A stretch of 46,698 nt of DNA from Candidatus Multiplicimicrobium inquinatum (GTDB lineage: Bacteria > Omnitrophota > Omnitrophia > Omnitrophales > Aquincolibacteriaceae). The notes under the pieces were generated by a model. That model had not been told where the DNA came from. It ran no database searches and saw nothing but the letters and a program-made list of their open reading frames with translations. Location of the stretch: positions 1 to 46,698 of the forward strand of contig DDUN01000020.1 of NCBI GenBank assembly GCA_002344825.1, written 5' to 3'. Positions within the stretch are counted from its first letter, which is position 1. Each line of letters opens with the position of its first letter. The position numbers and the translations under genes are program-made. Below are positions 16,421 to 25,352 of this stretch, piece after piece.

Positions 16421-16871
16421 AATGACCAGTATGACCGAATCCGCCGGCTGCTCGGACAGTATCGTCCAGATTATCGACAATTTGAAAGGATGCCTTAACC
16501 ACCGGAGCAACAATCATTTGAGCGATACGCATACCCCGTTTAACCACAAAAGGCTCTTGCCCTGAATTGAGTAAAATGACCTGAAGCTCACCGCGGTAAT
16601 CCGAGTCAATCGTACCGGGAGAATTCGGCAATGTAATCCCATTTTTTAGCGCAAGACCGCTGCGAGGACGGATTTGAACTTCATAAAAATGTGGGATCGC
16701 AATACAAAGGCCGGTCGGAACTAATTTTCGCTCACCCGGGAGAATCGTCATATCCGCTCCGCAGGCCGCGGTTAAGTCCATCCCGGCGGAACCCTCGGTT
16801 TGGTACTTTGGCAGCTCAAGCCCTTCAAAGTGCGGTAAGGTTTTAACTAAAATTTCAACGGGTTGGCTCAT
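16419..16871 (-). CDS. dut: dUTP diphosphatase
   Basis: A 150-residue trimeric dUTPase that hydrolyses dUTP to dUMP and PPi, keeping uracil out of DNA and feeding dTMP synthesis. The five family motifs are present in order: EGSAGMDLTA, RPRSGLALKNG, the nucleotide-binding and catalytic stretch PGTIDSDYRGEL, RIAQMIV, and the C-terminal arm RAAGGFGHTG. The SD is GGAGAG, 7 nt spacing. It lies between pnp (with its own strong terminator) and ftsK, so it probably has its own promoter, which I cannot pinpoint. Confidence 0.96.
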   Translation of the reverse strand: MSQPVEILVKTLPHFEGLELPKYQTEGSAGMDLTAACGADMTILPGERKLVPTGLCIAIPHFYEVQIRPRSGLALKNGITLPNSPGTIDSDYRGELQVILLNSGQEPFVVKRGMRIAQMIVAPVVKASFQIVDNLDDTVRAAGGFGHTGH

Positions 16872-16912
16872 GAAATCACTCTCCTGTTTCGATCAAATTA
16901 GGGCTTAAAGCA

Positions 16913-16948
16913 AAAATCTGCTTTGCGCCGAAGCGCAAAGCAGATTTT
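16913..16948 (-). terminator. Strong intrinsic terminator between pnp and dut
   Basis: A perfect 16-bp stem closed by a C(TTCG)G tetraloop as read on the minus strand, ending in TTTT. It lies about 75 nt past the pnp stop, beyond the two small hairpins. Confidence 0.85.
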
Positions 16949-16951
16949 ACT

Positions 16952-16975
16952 GCGGTTGAGTCAAAGACTCAGAGC
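16952..16975 (-). repeat. GCTCT/AACCGC hairpin, pnp 3' copy 2
   Basis: Minus strand: GCTCT, stem GAGTC/GACTC, AACCGC. It is the second of two tandem copies after pnp with different stem bases but identical flanks. Confidence 0.6.
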
Positions 16976-16989
16976 AAAAAGAACTTACA

Positions 16990-17014
16990 GCGGTTGTGCC
17001 TGATGGCACAGAGC
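16990..17014 (-). repeat. GCTCT/AACCGC hairpin, pnp 3' copy 1
   Basis: Minus strand: GCTCT, stem GTGCC/GGCAC, AACCGC. It begins 8 nt after the pnp stop codon. Confidence 0.6.
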
Positions 17015-17022
17015 TGAAATGA

Positions 17023-19230
17023 TTAGCGTCTTCCGCCGCGGAATCCGCCGCGTCCACCGCGATCTCCGCCACGTCCGCCGCGATCACCGCGCGGAGGCTC
17101 AGCTTCAATCACAACGCGTTCACTTTCAGGAAGCAAAGGAAGTCCCGCCGGATTAATGGACTTAACGCTTAAGGAAACCTTACCGCGATCATCCACACCG
17201 ACAACCTGAACCGTCACTTTGTCGCCAACTTTCAAATAATCACCGGGACTCTTTACAAAGCCGTCTGCCATTTCGGAAACATGCAGAAGCCCGTCTTTGC
17301 CGGGGATAATTTCGCAAAAAGCGCCAAAGCTCGTAAGCTTTTTAACTTCTGCTTCATATGTCTTTCCGTGCTCAGGCTCTTCCGTGATCGCGGCGATCTT
17401 AGCAAGCGCGGCATCCACACTGGCTTTATCTACCGCGGAAATGTTCACGCTGCCGTCATCGGAAATATCAATTTTTGCGCCGGTTTCTTCAACCAGCTTA
17501 CGGATATTTTTTCCGCCTGGGCCGATGATTTCGCCGATTTTCTCAGGGTCAACCTGAATCGTCGTAATCCGCGGAGCAAATTCGGAAACTTCCTGTTTCG
17601 GCTGCGCGATGCAATCCGTCAAAAGCTTCATGATGGTCATGCGGGCTTTTTTGGAATCGTCAAAAGCAGCTTTCAAAATCTTTTCGCTGATTCCCGAAAG
17701 CTTCAAATCCATCTGAATCGCGGTCAAACCATTGACGGTTCCGGCCGCTTTAAAATCCATGTCGCCCAAATGATCTTCGATTCCGGCGATATCAGTTAAG
17801 ATACGGAATTCATCACCTTCAGTGACAAGCCCCATCGCAATACCGGAAACCGGCGCTTTAATCGGAACGCCCGCGTCCATCAGCGACAAAGTTCCGGCAC
17901 AAACACTCGCCATAGAACTGGAACCGTTTGATTCCAAAATATCCGATACCACGCGAATCGTATACGGGAACTCTTCAGGTCCCGGAATCACAGGTGCCAA
18001 AGCGCGCTCAGCCAAAGCTCCGTGACCGACTTCACGACGGCCTGGACCGCGATCTGGCTTCGACTCATTCACGCTGAATGAAGGAAAGTTGTAATGCAAA
18101 ATGAAACTTTTGGAAGTTTGCCCATGAAGCAAGTCGATGGTTTGTTCATCCTGCCCTGTTCCAAGAGTCGTAACGCCCAAACTCTGCGTTTGACCGCGAG
18201 TAAAAAGCGAAGAACCATGAGTGCGGGGAAGCAATCCGGTTTCACACGTAATTTGACGGATATCATAAAAACCACGTCCATCAACGCGTTTGTTGTCCTT
18301 GATATAACCTTCACGTACTTTTTTCTTTTCGACTTTCGCGAAAGCTTCAACAAAGTCCGCCTTCTTAAAATCGTCGCTTTCAACATCAAAAAGAGCGAGC
18401 GCTTTTTCTTTGATCGCGCCCAAAATTTTATCCTGCTCTTCTTTCGTTTTAGCGCCAAAAACGGTTTTGAACTCTGCGCCTACGCCGTCGAGGATTTTCG
18501 TTACATATTCTTCATTGATTTGAACGCCCTTCACAACGCGTTTGGTCGGCTTCACTAAATCAAAAAGTTTATGCTGAGCGGCAACCACTTCCTGAATAGC
18601 TTTGTGACCGAACATGATCGCTTCAAACATTTTTTCTTCTGAAATTTCATTGGAGCCGGCTTCGAGCATACCGATTTTATCTTTGGTTCCCGCGATTACG
18701 AGATCCAAATCGCTCACTTCCATATTGGCAAGCGTCGGGTTAATGACAAAGTTGCCATCGATCAAACCTACACGTACAGAACCCATCGGCTCCGCAAACG
18801 GAATGTTTGAAATATGAATCGCCGCAGAAGAACCGATCATTGCCAGAATATCAGTCGGCGCATCAGGGTCGGATGAAAGCACCATGATCGAAACACTGAC
18901 TTCGCTGCGGTAGTTTTTTGGAAAAAGAGAACGAATCGGCCGGTCAATCAAACGCGAAACAAGAACTTCGCGCTCAGATGCCTTGCCTTCACGCTTAAAA
19001 AATCCGCCCGGGATGCGTCCGGCGGCATAAGTGCGTTCACGAAAATCAACCGTTAAAGGAAAAAAGTCGCGCGGCGTTTCTGATTCAGGCGCGCCAACCA
19101 CAGCAACAAGCACAACACTGCCGCCTGATTTAACGAGAACAGAACCGCTGGCCTGACGGGCCACCTTGCCTGTTTCAATAATAATTTCTTGACCACCGAG
19201 AGTAAAAGACACTTGCTTAGGGCTGAACAT
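17023..19230 (-). CDS. pnp: Polynucleotide phosphorylase with RGG-rich tail
   Basis: A 735-residue 3'-5' exoribonuclease that degrades RNA with phosphate and is a core part of mRNA turnover. Two RNase PH domains (about 10-230 and 310-550) are joined by a helical linker. A KH domain follows (IGPGGKNIRKLVEETGA), then an S1 domain (GKTYEAEVKKL to VSEMADGF). The last 30 residues are a Gly/Arg tail (GDRGGRGG repeats), an RNA-binding type tail not universal in the family. It lies after rpsO as in many bacteria. Two small hairpins and a terminator follow it. Confidence 0.97.
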   Translation of the reverse strand: MFSPKQVSFTLGGQEIIIETGKVARQASGSVLVKSGGSVVLVAVVGAPESETPRDFFPLTVDFRERTYAAGRIPGGFFKREGKASEREVLVSRLIDRPIRSLFPKNYRSEVSVSIMVLSSDPDAPTDILAMIGSSAAIHISNIPFAEPMGSVRVGLIDGNFVINPTLANMEVSDLDLVIAGTKDKIGMLEAGSNEISEEKMFEAIMFGHKAIQEVVAAQHKLFDLVKPTKRVVKGVQINEEYVTKILDGVGAEFKTVFGAKTKEEQDKILGAIKEKALALFDVESDDFKKADFVEAFAKVEKKKVREGYIKDNKRVDGRGFYDIRQITCETGLLPRTHGSSLFTRGQTQSLGVTTLGTGQDEQTIDLLHGQTSKSFILHYNFPSFSVNESKPDRGPGRREVGHGALAERALAPVIPGPEEFPYTIRVVSDILESNGSSSMASVCAGTLSLMDAGVPIKAPVSGIAMGLVTEGDEFRILTDIAGIEDHLGDMDFKAAGTVNGLTAIQMDLKLSGISEKILKAAFDDSKKARMTIMKLLTDCIAQPKQEVSEFAPRITTIQVDPEKIGEIIGPGGKNIRKLVEETGAKIDISDDGSVNISAVDKASVDAALAKIAAITEEPEHGKTYEAEVKKLTSFGAFCEIIPGKDGLLHVSEMADGFVKSPGDYLKVGDKVTVQVVGVDDRGKVSLSVKSINPAGLPLLPESERVVIEAEPPRGDRGGRGGDRGGRGGFRGGRR

Positions 19231-19292
19231 AGATTAAATTCCGATCGTGGATAGTTTTAAATTTAGGAAAAGAGAAAAAAGCTAAACCGCGC

Positions 19293-19562
19293 TTATTTGC
19301 GCAAGTTCAGTTTTGCGAGGAGTTCCGTGTACTGCTTCGGATTTTCTCTATTAACAAAAGCCAAAAGTTTCTTGCGGCGGTTGACCATGGTCAATAACCC
19401 GCGGCGAGAATGATGATCTTTCGCATTTTTCTCAAAATGAGAGGAAAGACCGTTGATTCTTTCCGTCAAAATCGCAACCTGTACGGCGGCGGAACCAGCG
19501 TCATTTTTACTGGTCTTGAATTTCTGAATTGTTTCTTTCTTTTTTTCTTTCGTCAAAGCCAT
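19293..19562 (-). CDS. rpsO: 30S ribosomal protein S15
   Basis: An 89-residue protein with the complete S15 fold sequence (QVAILTERINGLSSHF, DHHSRRGLLTMVNRRKKLL). S15 binds 16S rRNA early in assembly of the platform. I chose ATG 19562 because AGAGG lies 9 nt upstream and it gives the normal family length. The frame is open to 19688 but that extension is not protein-like. The rpsO-pnp order is widely conserved, and S15 often represses its own mRNA. Confidence 0.97.
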   Translation of the reverse strand: MALTKEKKKETIQKFKTSKNDAGSAAVQVAILTERINGLSSHFEKNAKDHHSRRGLLTMVNRRKKLLAFVNRENPKQYTELLAKLNLRK

Positions 19563-19684
19563 TTTTTTATACCTCTGTCTGTCTATTTTCTTCTTCTTTG
19601 AGCCGAGGATTGTACTCTGAGCCCCTCGAAAATGCAAAGATTTTTGTTGAAATGAATTCCTGATTTCAAAACACTCAAAAACGA

Positions 19685-20413
19685 TCAACCAAGAACGGGC
19701 GCGACTTTTTTATTAAGAGAAATAACTTGAAATGGGCACCCAACGATATAAAGCATCATTGCCGCCAAAAAGGCAGTGTCTCTATCCAAGATAATTCCGA
19801 CTAAAAAGGTCGCAACCGTGGCCAATCCGAAAAAGGGCTTCCACCGCTTGTACTCCGCTCCAAAAGGCTTGGGGTATGGCACCGAGCTTACCATTAAAAA
19901 AGCCAACGCTCCCATCACAGTCAAGGCCGCGTTTTCAAACACAGGTAACTCCGTCCACCCTCGATCCATCGCCACAAGCATCAACATCGCGGCGCCTAAA
20001 GCGGCCGAGGGCGAAGGAAGACCATGAAAGTATCCGCGCACCGGAGCGCGAACATTAAAACGAGCCAGCCGGACCGCGGCACAAACAGCATAAGCCGCCG
20101 GAATTCCAAAAGCCAAAAAAGAAAACTCCGGCTGAATAAATGTCATCGAAAAAAGAAACGCGGGCGCGACACCGAATGAAACCATATCAGAAAGCGAATC
20201 TAGTTCGCGGCCAAAATCAGAGACGGTATTAAATATTTTGGCTAAATTGCCATCAATGGAATCAAAAACCATTGCCATCACGATCAGCCATATCGCCTGA
20301 ACCGGCTGCCCATTCGCTGTCATCAATATCGAAAGAAAGCCGCAAACTAAGTTGAGTGCGGTCGCGGCATCCGCGGGCGCAAATCTAATTTTTTGAAAAA
20401 ACTTACTCAGCAT
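19685..20413 (-). CDS. pssA: CDP-diacylglycerol--serine O-phosphatidyltransferase
   Basis: A 242-residue membrane enzyme that makes phosphatidylserine from CDP-diacylglycerol and serine. The CDP-alcohol phosphotransferase motif is seen as DGNLAK, eight residues, GRELDSLSD; the usual DGxxAR has Lys in place of Arg. About six hydrophobic helices follow. It overlaps psd by 11 bp, so the two consecutive steps to phosphatidylethanolamine are translated together. The conservative R to K change is unusual, but the three Asp residues that bind the metals are intact. Confidence 0.93.
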   Translation of the reverse strand: MLSKFFQKIRFAPADAATALNLVCGFLSILMTANGQPVQAIWLIVMAMVFDSIDGNLAKIFNTVSDFGRELDSLSDMVSFGVAPAFLFSMTFIQPEFSFLAFGIPAAYAVCAAVRLARFNVRAPVRGYFHGLPSPSAALGAAMLMLVAMDRGWTELPVFENAALTVMGALAFLMVSSVPYPKPFGAEYKRWKPFFGLATVATFLVGIILDRDTAFLAAMMLYIVGCPFQVISLNKKVAPVLG

Positions 20414-21059
20414 AACCCTTCCAATTTCCCAAGACCGTTTCGGAGGATTTTACGGCATCTCCAAGTTTTACTGTAGCTTCAAACCGCGCGGCAGGCAAAT
20501 AGATTTCGGTTCGCGACCCATAGCAAATCACACCTATTTTATCCCCCCGCCCAAGCCGTTCGCCCTGTTGAATGTCCCAGTGAATGTGACGAGCAATAAG
20601 TCCTGATATCTGCCTGACAATAAAAGTCTCTGTCCCATTTCTAAAGCCCAGCCAATTCGACTCATTTTTAATCGCGGATTCAGGCTCCATGGCATTTAAA
20701 AACTTCCCCGGCGTGTATTCCTGCCACTCCAGCGTACCTGCCCAAGGCATACGGTTCACATGCACATCCAACACCGAAAGAAAAATACCGATTTTAAGCG
20801 CTTGGCAGCCCAGAAAACGCGATTCATCACAAAGGCTGACTTCCACTACTTTACCGTCCGCCGGCGCAAGCACGCCCTCACCGCGCGGGCGGCGCTGAGG
20901 ATCACGAAAAAAAGCCATGTGCAGAAAAAGCAAAAAAGCAAAAACCGGAAGAAGGCGAAAGCTCTGAAAAAGAAACACGACAACTAACGCTAGAATTGAA
21001 ATTAAAATGACTCCCGGCCAAACACGGCGATCAATCGGACAAACGAAAGACTGTTTCAT
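20403..21059 (-). CDS. psd: Phosphatidylserine decarboxylase (short form)
   Basis: A 218-residue pro-enzyme that decarboxylates phosphatidylserine to phosphatidylethanolamine. It has an N-terminal membrane helix pair (about residues 15-50), a conserved FFRDP segment, ADGKVVEV, FLSVLDVHVNR, and the self-cleavage site at G181-S182 (CYGSRTEIYLP), where the Ser becomes the pyruvoyl cofactor. Its length matches the short type found in many bacteria and archaea. Its ATG overlaps the ribF stop (ATGA) and its end overlaps pssA. Confidence 0.94.
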   Translation of the reverse strand: MKQSFVCPIDRRVWPGVILISILALVVVFLFQSFRLLPVFAFLLFLHMAFFRDPQRRPRGEGVLAPADGKVVEVSLCDESRFLGCQALKIGIFLSVLDVHVNRMPWAGTLEWQEYTPGKFLNAMEPESAIKNESNWLGFRNGTETFIVRQISGLIARHIHWDIQQGERLGRGDKIGVICYGSRTEIYLPAARFEATVKLGDAVKSSETVLGNWKGYAE

Positions 21060-22006
21060 TTCTGCTTATTCTTTTTTAAAACGGAACGGGCTTTGTGAAT
21101 ATCTTTTTTTATTTGCCGCGCAAGCAATCCGGACGAGCTGAATTTTTTTTCTTGCCGCAACAGGCTGACAAAAAAAATCTCTATTTTTTTTTCATACAAA
21201 GAAGATCGAAAATTCAAAAGATGCGCTTCAATATGAACGCTGCTATCACCCGTTTGAAAAGAAGGCCGGACACCGACGTTTACGACCGCGGAATAAATTT
21301 TCTTTTGATTCGTAACGCGAACACGCGCCGCATAAACGCCCTTAGCGGGACAAACGAAATTACCCAGCTTAATGTTGGCCGTAGGAAATCCAATTTTTTT
21401 ACCGCGCCCATCCCCGCGAACAACCCGTCCCTCCAGGCTCCAATTGCGGCCTAATAATCCGGCTGCCAAATCCATTTTTCCCTGACGCACCGCTTCACGG
21501 ACGGCCGTACTCGAAACGGGACTTCCGCGCCAAACAACCGGCTCAGCCTGAAAAACCTCAAAACCAAACTTACGTCCAAGCTTTCTCAGTAAATCAGCGT
21601 CGCCGGCGCGGCCGCGGCCGAAGCGCGCATTGTAGCCAAGACAAATTTCACGGACACCCAACCGCTTAACCAAAATTTTTTCCACAAAATGTTCAGCGGA
21701 CAACTTTGAAAACGCACGGTCAAATTTCTGAGCAAAGCAAACCTGAATGCCCAACTGTTTGAAAAAACCCATTTTTTGATCGCGAGACTGTAAGTTTTCC
21801 GGCGCATGCGCGGGATGAAGAATATGCTGAGGGTGTTCTTGAAAAGTAAAAACCGCGGGCTGACCGCCAAGCTTCTTGGATTGAGCAACAACATAGTTCA
21901 GCAAACATTGGTGCCCGCGGTGAATGCCATCAAAGTTTCCGAGAGCCAAGACCAGAGGGCGCCGCGAAGATTTTTTAAAAGAAGCTATTTTCTCGACAAC
22001 CCGCAT
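21056..22006 (-). CDS. ribF: Bifunctional riboflavin kinase/FAD synthetase
   Basis: A 316-residue protein that phosphorylates riboflavin to FMN and adenylates FMN to FAD. The N-terminal nucleotidyltransferase has GNFDGIHRGHQ and the ISSTxxR-type loop (VSSTAVREAV). The C-terminal kinase domain has GKKIGFPTANI and the Glu of HIEAHLLNF. I chose ATG 22006, four nt after the truB stop; the 40 residues upstream would lie inside truB and are unlike the family. The truB-ribF coupling is classic for the nusA operon. Confidence 0.94.
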   Translation of the reverse strand: MRVVEKIASFKKSSRRPLVLALGNFDGIHRGHQCLLNYVVAQSKKLGGQPAVFTFQEHPQHILHPAHAPENLQSRDQKMGFFKQLGIQVCFAQKFDRAFSKLSAEHFVEKILVKRLGVREICLGYNARFGRGRAGDADLLRKLGRKFGFEVFQAEPVVWRGSPVSSTAVREAVRQGKMDLAAGLLGRNWSLEGRVVRGDGRGKKIGFPTANIKLGNFVCPAKGVYAARVRVTNQKKIYSAVVNVGVRPSFQTGDSSVHIEAHLLNFRSSLYEKKIEIFFVSLLRQEKKFSSSGLLARQIKKDIHKARSVLKKNKQK

Positions 22007-22010
22007 GATC

Positions 22011-22781
22011 TTATTGATTGCCCTGAAGAGGGTTCGCGGGGCTCTTCTTTTCCTGATGAGACTCACTGCCCGGAACAAGCACCTGCGCTCTAAAATCTTC
22101 TGGCTGCATGGCTTTGATTTGTTCAATGGTAACGCTGTTTTGAATTTTAAAAGGGCCGCAGCGAGTCCTTCTTAACTCAGCTAATACCGCACCGCAGCCT
22201 AATTTGCGCCCAAGATCATCCGCAAGCGTGCGGACGTAAGTTCCTTTGGAAACCGAACATTCAAATCGGACAAAGTTTCCGTTTTTCTCAAGAAAGTTCC
22301 ACTTATAAACAATGGCAGGGCGGCTTTCACGCTCCACTACTTTGCCTTTGCGCGCCAACTCATAAAGACGCTTCCCTTGATGTTTCACGGCGGAGACCAT
22401 CGGCGGAGTCTGCATAATTTCACCGACAAACTCTTTCATACCCGATTTAACCGCGTCTTCCGTAATATGATCCGCGGGCATTTCTTTCAAAACTTTCCCT
22501 TGCCGGTCCTGGCTGTCGGTTTCAACACCTAGTTCCATCAGGCCTTCATAATCTTTATCGCAAGAACTCCAGTCGGCGGATTGGCGTGTAAACCGTCCGA
22601 GCAATAAAACAAGAAGTCCGGTCGCGTTGGGATCTAAAGTTCCCGCGTGTCCTACTTTGGGGATACGAAAACGCCCGCGCACAAAAGCGCAGACATCATG
22701 AGAGGTCCAGTCCGTGGGCTTATCCACAAGTAAAATACCGTTTACTTCCTGACCAACGGTTAAAGGAACAGGAGCATTCAT
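22011..22781 (-). CDS. truB: tRNA pseudouridine(55) synthase TruB
   Basis: A 256-residue enzyme that makes pseudouridine-55 in the T-loop of tRNAs. The catalytic Asp is D50 in GHAGTLDPNATGLL, preceded by ILLVDKPTDWTSHDV. VSAVKHQGKRLYELAR and RVRTLADDLG-like (TYVRTLADDLG) motifs complete the fold. The start overlaps the rbfA stop (ATGA) with a GAGG SD inside rbfA. It lies in its canonical place between rbfA and ribF. It is somewhat shorter at the C-terminus than E. coli TruB, as is common. Confidence 0.96.
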   Translation of the reverse strand: MNAPVPLTVGQEVNGILLVDKPTDWTSHDVCAFVRGRFRIPKVGHAGTLDPNATGLLVLLLGRFTRQSADWSSCDKDYEGLMELGVETDSQDRQGKVLKEMPADHITEDAVKSGMKEFVGEIMQTPPMVSAVKHQGKRLYELARKGKVVERESRPAIVYKWNFLEKNGNFVRFECSVSKGTYVRTLADDLGRKLGCGAVLAELRRTRCGPFKIQNSVTIEQIKAMQPEDFRAQVLVPGSESHQEKKSPANPLQGNQ

Positions 22782-23170
22782 TCTTTTTCAGCCTCGGGGT
22801 TTTCTTCTTCTGATTGAGCCTCAGTCCCGGAGGGCAAAACATCGCGGAGAATCCGGTCGATTTCCAGACCGCGCTCAAGTGAGCGATCGAGTTCAAATTG
22901 AATGCGGGGTGTAAAACGAAGTTTCAGCGATTCGCCGATTTCACGCTGGAAAAATCCGCGGGCGTGCTCCAACCCCGCGATTGAACTGAGTTTTACCTTT
23001 TCATCACCCAGGACACTGACGAAAACAACCGCGGATTTCAAGTCGGGAGTCATTTTGACATGCGTTACAGTCACAAAACCGATTCGCGGATCACGCGTCC
23101 GCTCTACAATCAGCCGGCTCATTTCCTGCTGCACCAAAGCACCCACTCTGTCCACCCGCTTACCCTGCAT
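22778..23170 (-). CDS. rbfA: 30S ribosome-binding factor A
   Basis: A 130-residue protein with the KH-like fold of RbfA (RVGALVQQEMSRLI, TRDPRIGFVTVTHVKMT, LKLRFTPRIQFELD). It binds immature 30S subunits and helps process the 5' end of 16S rRNA, notably in the cold. I chose ATG 23170 because GGGGAA sits 7 nt upstream; the TTG two codons earlier is too near. The C-terminus is acidic. It lies 23 nt after infB. Confidence 0.95.
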   Translation of the reverse strand: MQGKRVDRVGALVQQEMSRLIVERTRDPRIGFVTVTHVKMTPDLKSAVVFVSVLGDEKVKLSSIAGLEHARGFFQREIGESLKLRFTPRIQFELDRSLERGLEIDRILRDVLPSGTEAQSEEENPEAEKE

Positions 23171-23193
23171 AATCAAATTCCCCGCGCGAGTTT

Positions 23194-25350
23194 TTAGAGT
23201 TTAGTCGCAGTCTTCTCAATGTGGAAAGCTTCAATTAAATCGCCCGGCTGCAGATCGTTAAAACCATCCACGGCAACTCCGCATTCAAACCCTTCTTTAA
23301 CTTCACGCACGTCATCTTTGAAGCGTTTGAGCGAAGCGAGTTTTCCTTCAAAAACCACGACGTTGTCGCGGACAACACGGATTTGATTCGAACGTGTAAT
23401 CGTGCCTTTTTTAACTTTCGCGCCGCCGATCGTTCCCACTTTGGAAGATTTAAAAACCTGACGAATTTCAATTGTACCGTCAATTTTTTCGGATAATGTC
23501 GGCGATAAAATTCCTTCCATCGCCATTTTGACATTCTCAACCGCTTCGTAAATAATTCCGTAATAGCGCAAATCCACGCCTTCGCGGTCAGCAAGCATTT
23601 TTGCTTTTGCATCGGCACGCACATGAAAACCAATGATGATCGCGTCACTGGCAGCGGCCAGCATCACGTCAGATTCATTGATTCCGCCCGCCACACCGTG
23701 AATGATATGCACGCGGCACATTTCAGTTGAAAGCCGTTCCAGAGCATCACGCAAAGCCTCTACCGAGCCCTGCACGTCCGCTTTCACGATCAATTTTAAT
23801 TCTTTAAAGTTACCTTCGGAAATTTTCTCATACACGCTTTCAAGCGACATATGTTTACTTGCCGAATGCATTTCTTTTTCGCGGATTTCAAGACGCTTTT
23901 TTTCAGTAAATTTTTTTGCAAATTTTTCATCGGGAGCGACATGAAAAGTTTCACCGGCTTCGGGAACTCCGTTAAGTCCCATCACTTCCGCGGCATACGA
24001 AGGCCCCGCTTCTTTCATGTTTTTCCCCAAGTCGTCGCGCAAAGCGCGCACGCGTCCGGAGTGCGGTCCGGCGACAATAATATCGCCGACTTTAAGCGTC
24101 CCATTCTGAACAATAATGCTCGCGACAGGACCGCTGCCTTTGGATAAATGGCCTTCAATCACGGTTCCAACCGCGGGACGATTCGGATTGGCTTTAAGCT
24201 CAAGAACTTCCGCCTGAAGCAAAAGCATATCGAGAAGCTCTTCAATACCGACGCCTGTTTTCGCGGAAACTTTCACGCAAATGGTTTTGCCGCCCCATTC
24301 TTCGGGCGTTAAATCCGCTTTTTGCAAACCACCCATCACTTTTTCAAGATTAGCCGCGGGCAAATCAATTTTATTAATCGCGACAATGATCGGGCAGCTG
24401 GCTTCGCGCGCGTGATCAATGGCTTCAATTGTTTGCGGCATAATGCCGTCATCGGCAGCAACCACAAGCACGACAATATCCGTTACGTTTGCGCCGCGCG
24501 CGCGCATCGCGGTAAACGCTTCATGGCCCGGCGTGTCGAGAAAAGTCACGTGCCCTTTCCCCTGAACATCCACGCCATAAGCACCGATATGCTGGGTAAT
24601 AAACCCTTTTTCTTTTGAAGCAACACTGGTCTTACGGATTGCGTCAAGAAGCGACGTTTTACCGTGATCGACATGCCCCATCATCGTGACAACAGGAGGA
24701 CGAAACTTTAAATCTTCGGTTTTTTCATTAATGGATGAATCGCGAAGCAGAGCTTCGACTTCATCCTGCGCTTTTTCAATTTCAACACCGAGCGTATCCG
24801 CCAAGCTCACGCCGATCTCTTCATTTAAAAGCTGGTTCACATTGGCCATCACTCCGATTTTCATCAAAGTTTTGATGACATCGGGAATTTTTCTTCCGGT
24901 GGCCTGCGCAAAGTTACCGACCGTGACCGGAAAATTAAGCTGAACTTTTTGGGGAAGATTTTCTTCAACGCGCGGCCGTTCGTAAGGCTGCTTCACCGGC
25001 GGCGGTGCAACCGGAGCAGCGGCGCGAACTTCTTTCACTTCAACACGCGGAGCTTCGGCTTTCGGTGCCGCTGGTTGGGCCGTAACCGGCGCCGCTTTCG
25101 GCTCCTCTTTTACAGGAGCTTTGACCGCTTCTGTCTTTTTAACTTCTTCTTTTTTCAACGCGGCAGCAGGAGCTTTCGCTGCGGAAACCGCTGGTTGCGC
25201 CGCAGGTACAGAGGAAGAGTTAAATCGCGCAAGCGCTTCATCCGGAATTACGGACATATGGCTTTTTAATACCACGCCGGACTTTTCAAGCTCGGCAAGA
25301 ATGTCCTTACTTGTTTTATTAATTTGCTTGGCAAGCTCGTGAACGCGCAT
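23194..25350 (-). CDS. infB: Translation initiation factor IF-2
   Basis: A 718-residue GTPase that places initiator tRNA on the 30S subunit and drives subunit joining. An N-terminal IF2_N helix bundle (ELAKQINKTSKDILAELE) is followed by an Ala/Pro/Lys/Glu-rich linker (about residues 50-135). The second IF2_N, then G domain, follow with G1 GHVDHGKTS, G3 DTPGHEAF, G4 NKID, and domains II-IV (KADVQGSVEAL). The linker is short compared with enterobacteria. The SD AGGA lies 6 nt before ATG, 2 nt after nusA. Confidence 0.97.
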   Translation of the reverse strand: MRVHELAKQINKTSKDILAELEKSGVVLKSHMSVIPDEALARFNSSSVPAAQPAVSAAKAPAAALKKEEVKKTEAVKAPVKEEPKAAPVTAQPAAPKAEAPRVEVKEVRAAAPVAPPPVKQPYERPRVEENLPQKVQLNFPVTVGNFAQATGRKIPDVIKTLMKIGVMANVNQLLNEEIGVSLADTLGVEIEKAQDEVEALLRDSSINEKTEDLKFRPPVVTMMGHVDHGKTSLLDAIRKTSVASKEKGFITQHIGAYGVDVQGKGHVTFLDTPGHEAFTAMRARGANVTDIVVLVVAADDGIMPQTIEAIDHAREASCPIIVAINKIDLPAANLEKVMGGLQKADLTPEEWGGKTICVKVSAKTGVGIEELLDMLLLQAEVLELKANPNRPAVGTVIEGHLSKGSGPVASIIVQNGTLKVGDIIVAGPHSGRVRALRDDLGKNMKEAGPSYAAEVMGLNGVPEAGETFHVAPDEKFAKKFTEKKRLEIREKEMHSASKHMSLESVYEKISEGNFKELKLIVKADVQGSVEALRDALERLSTEMCRVHIIHGVAGGINESDVMLAAASDAIIIGFHVRADAKAKMLADREGVDLRYYGIIYEAVENVKMAMEGILSPTLSEKIDGTIEIRQVFKSSKVGTIGGAKVKKGTITRSNQIRVVRDNVVVFEGKLASLKRFKDDVREVKEGFECGVAVDGFNDLQPGDLIEAFHIEKTATKL

Positions 25351-25352
25351 GA

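Noticed and set aside
19563..19688. Upstream extension of rpsO to 19688
   Set aside because: S15 is 89 residues in nearly all bacteria and the extension is not similar; the SD supports ATG 19562.
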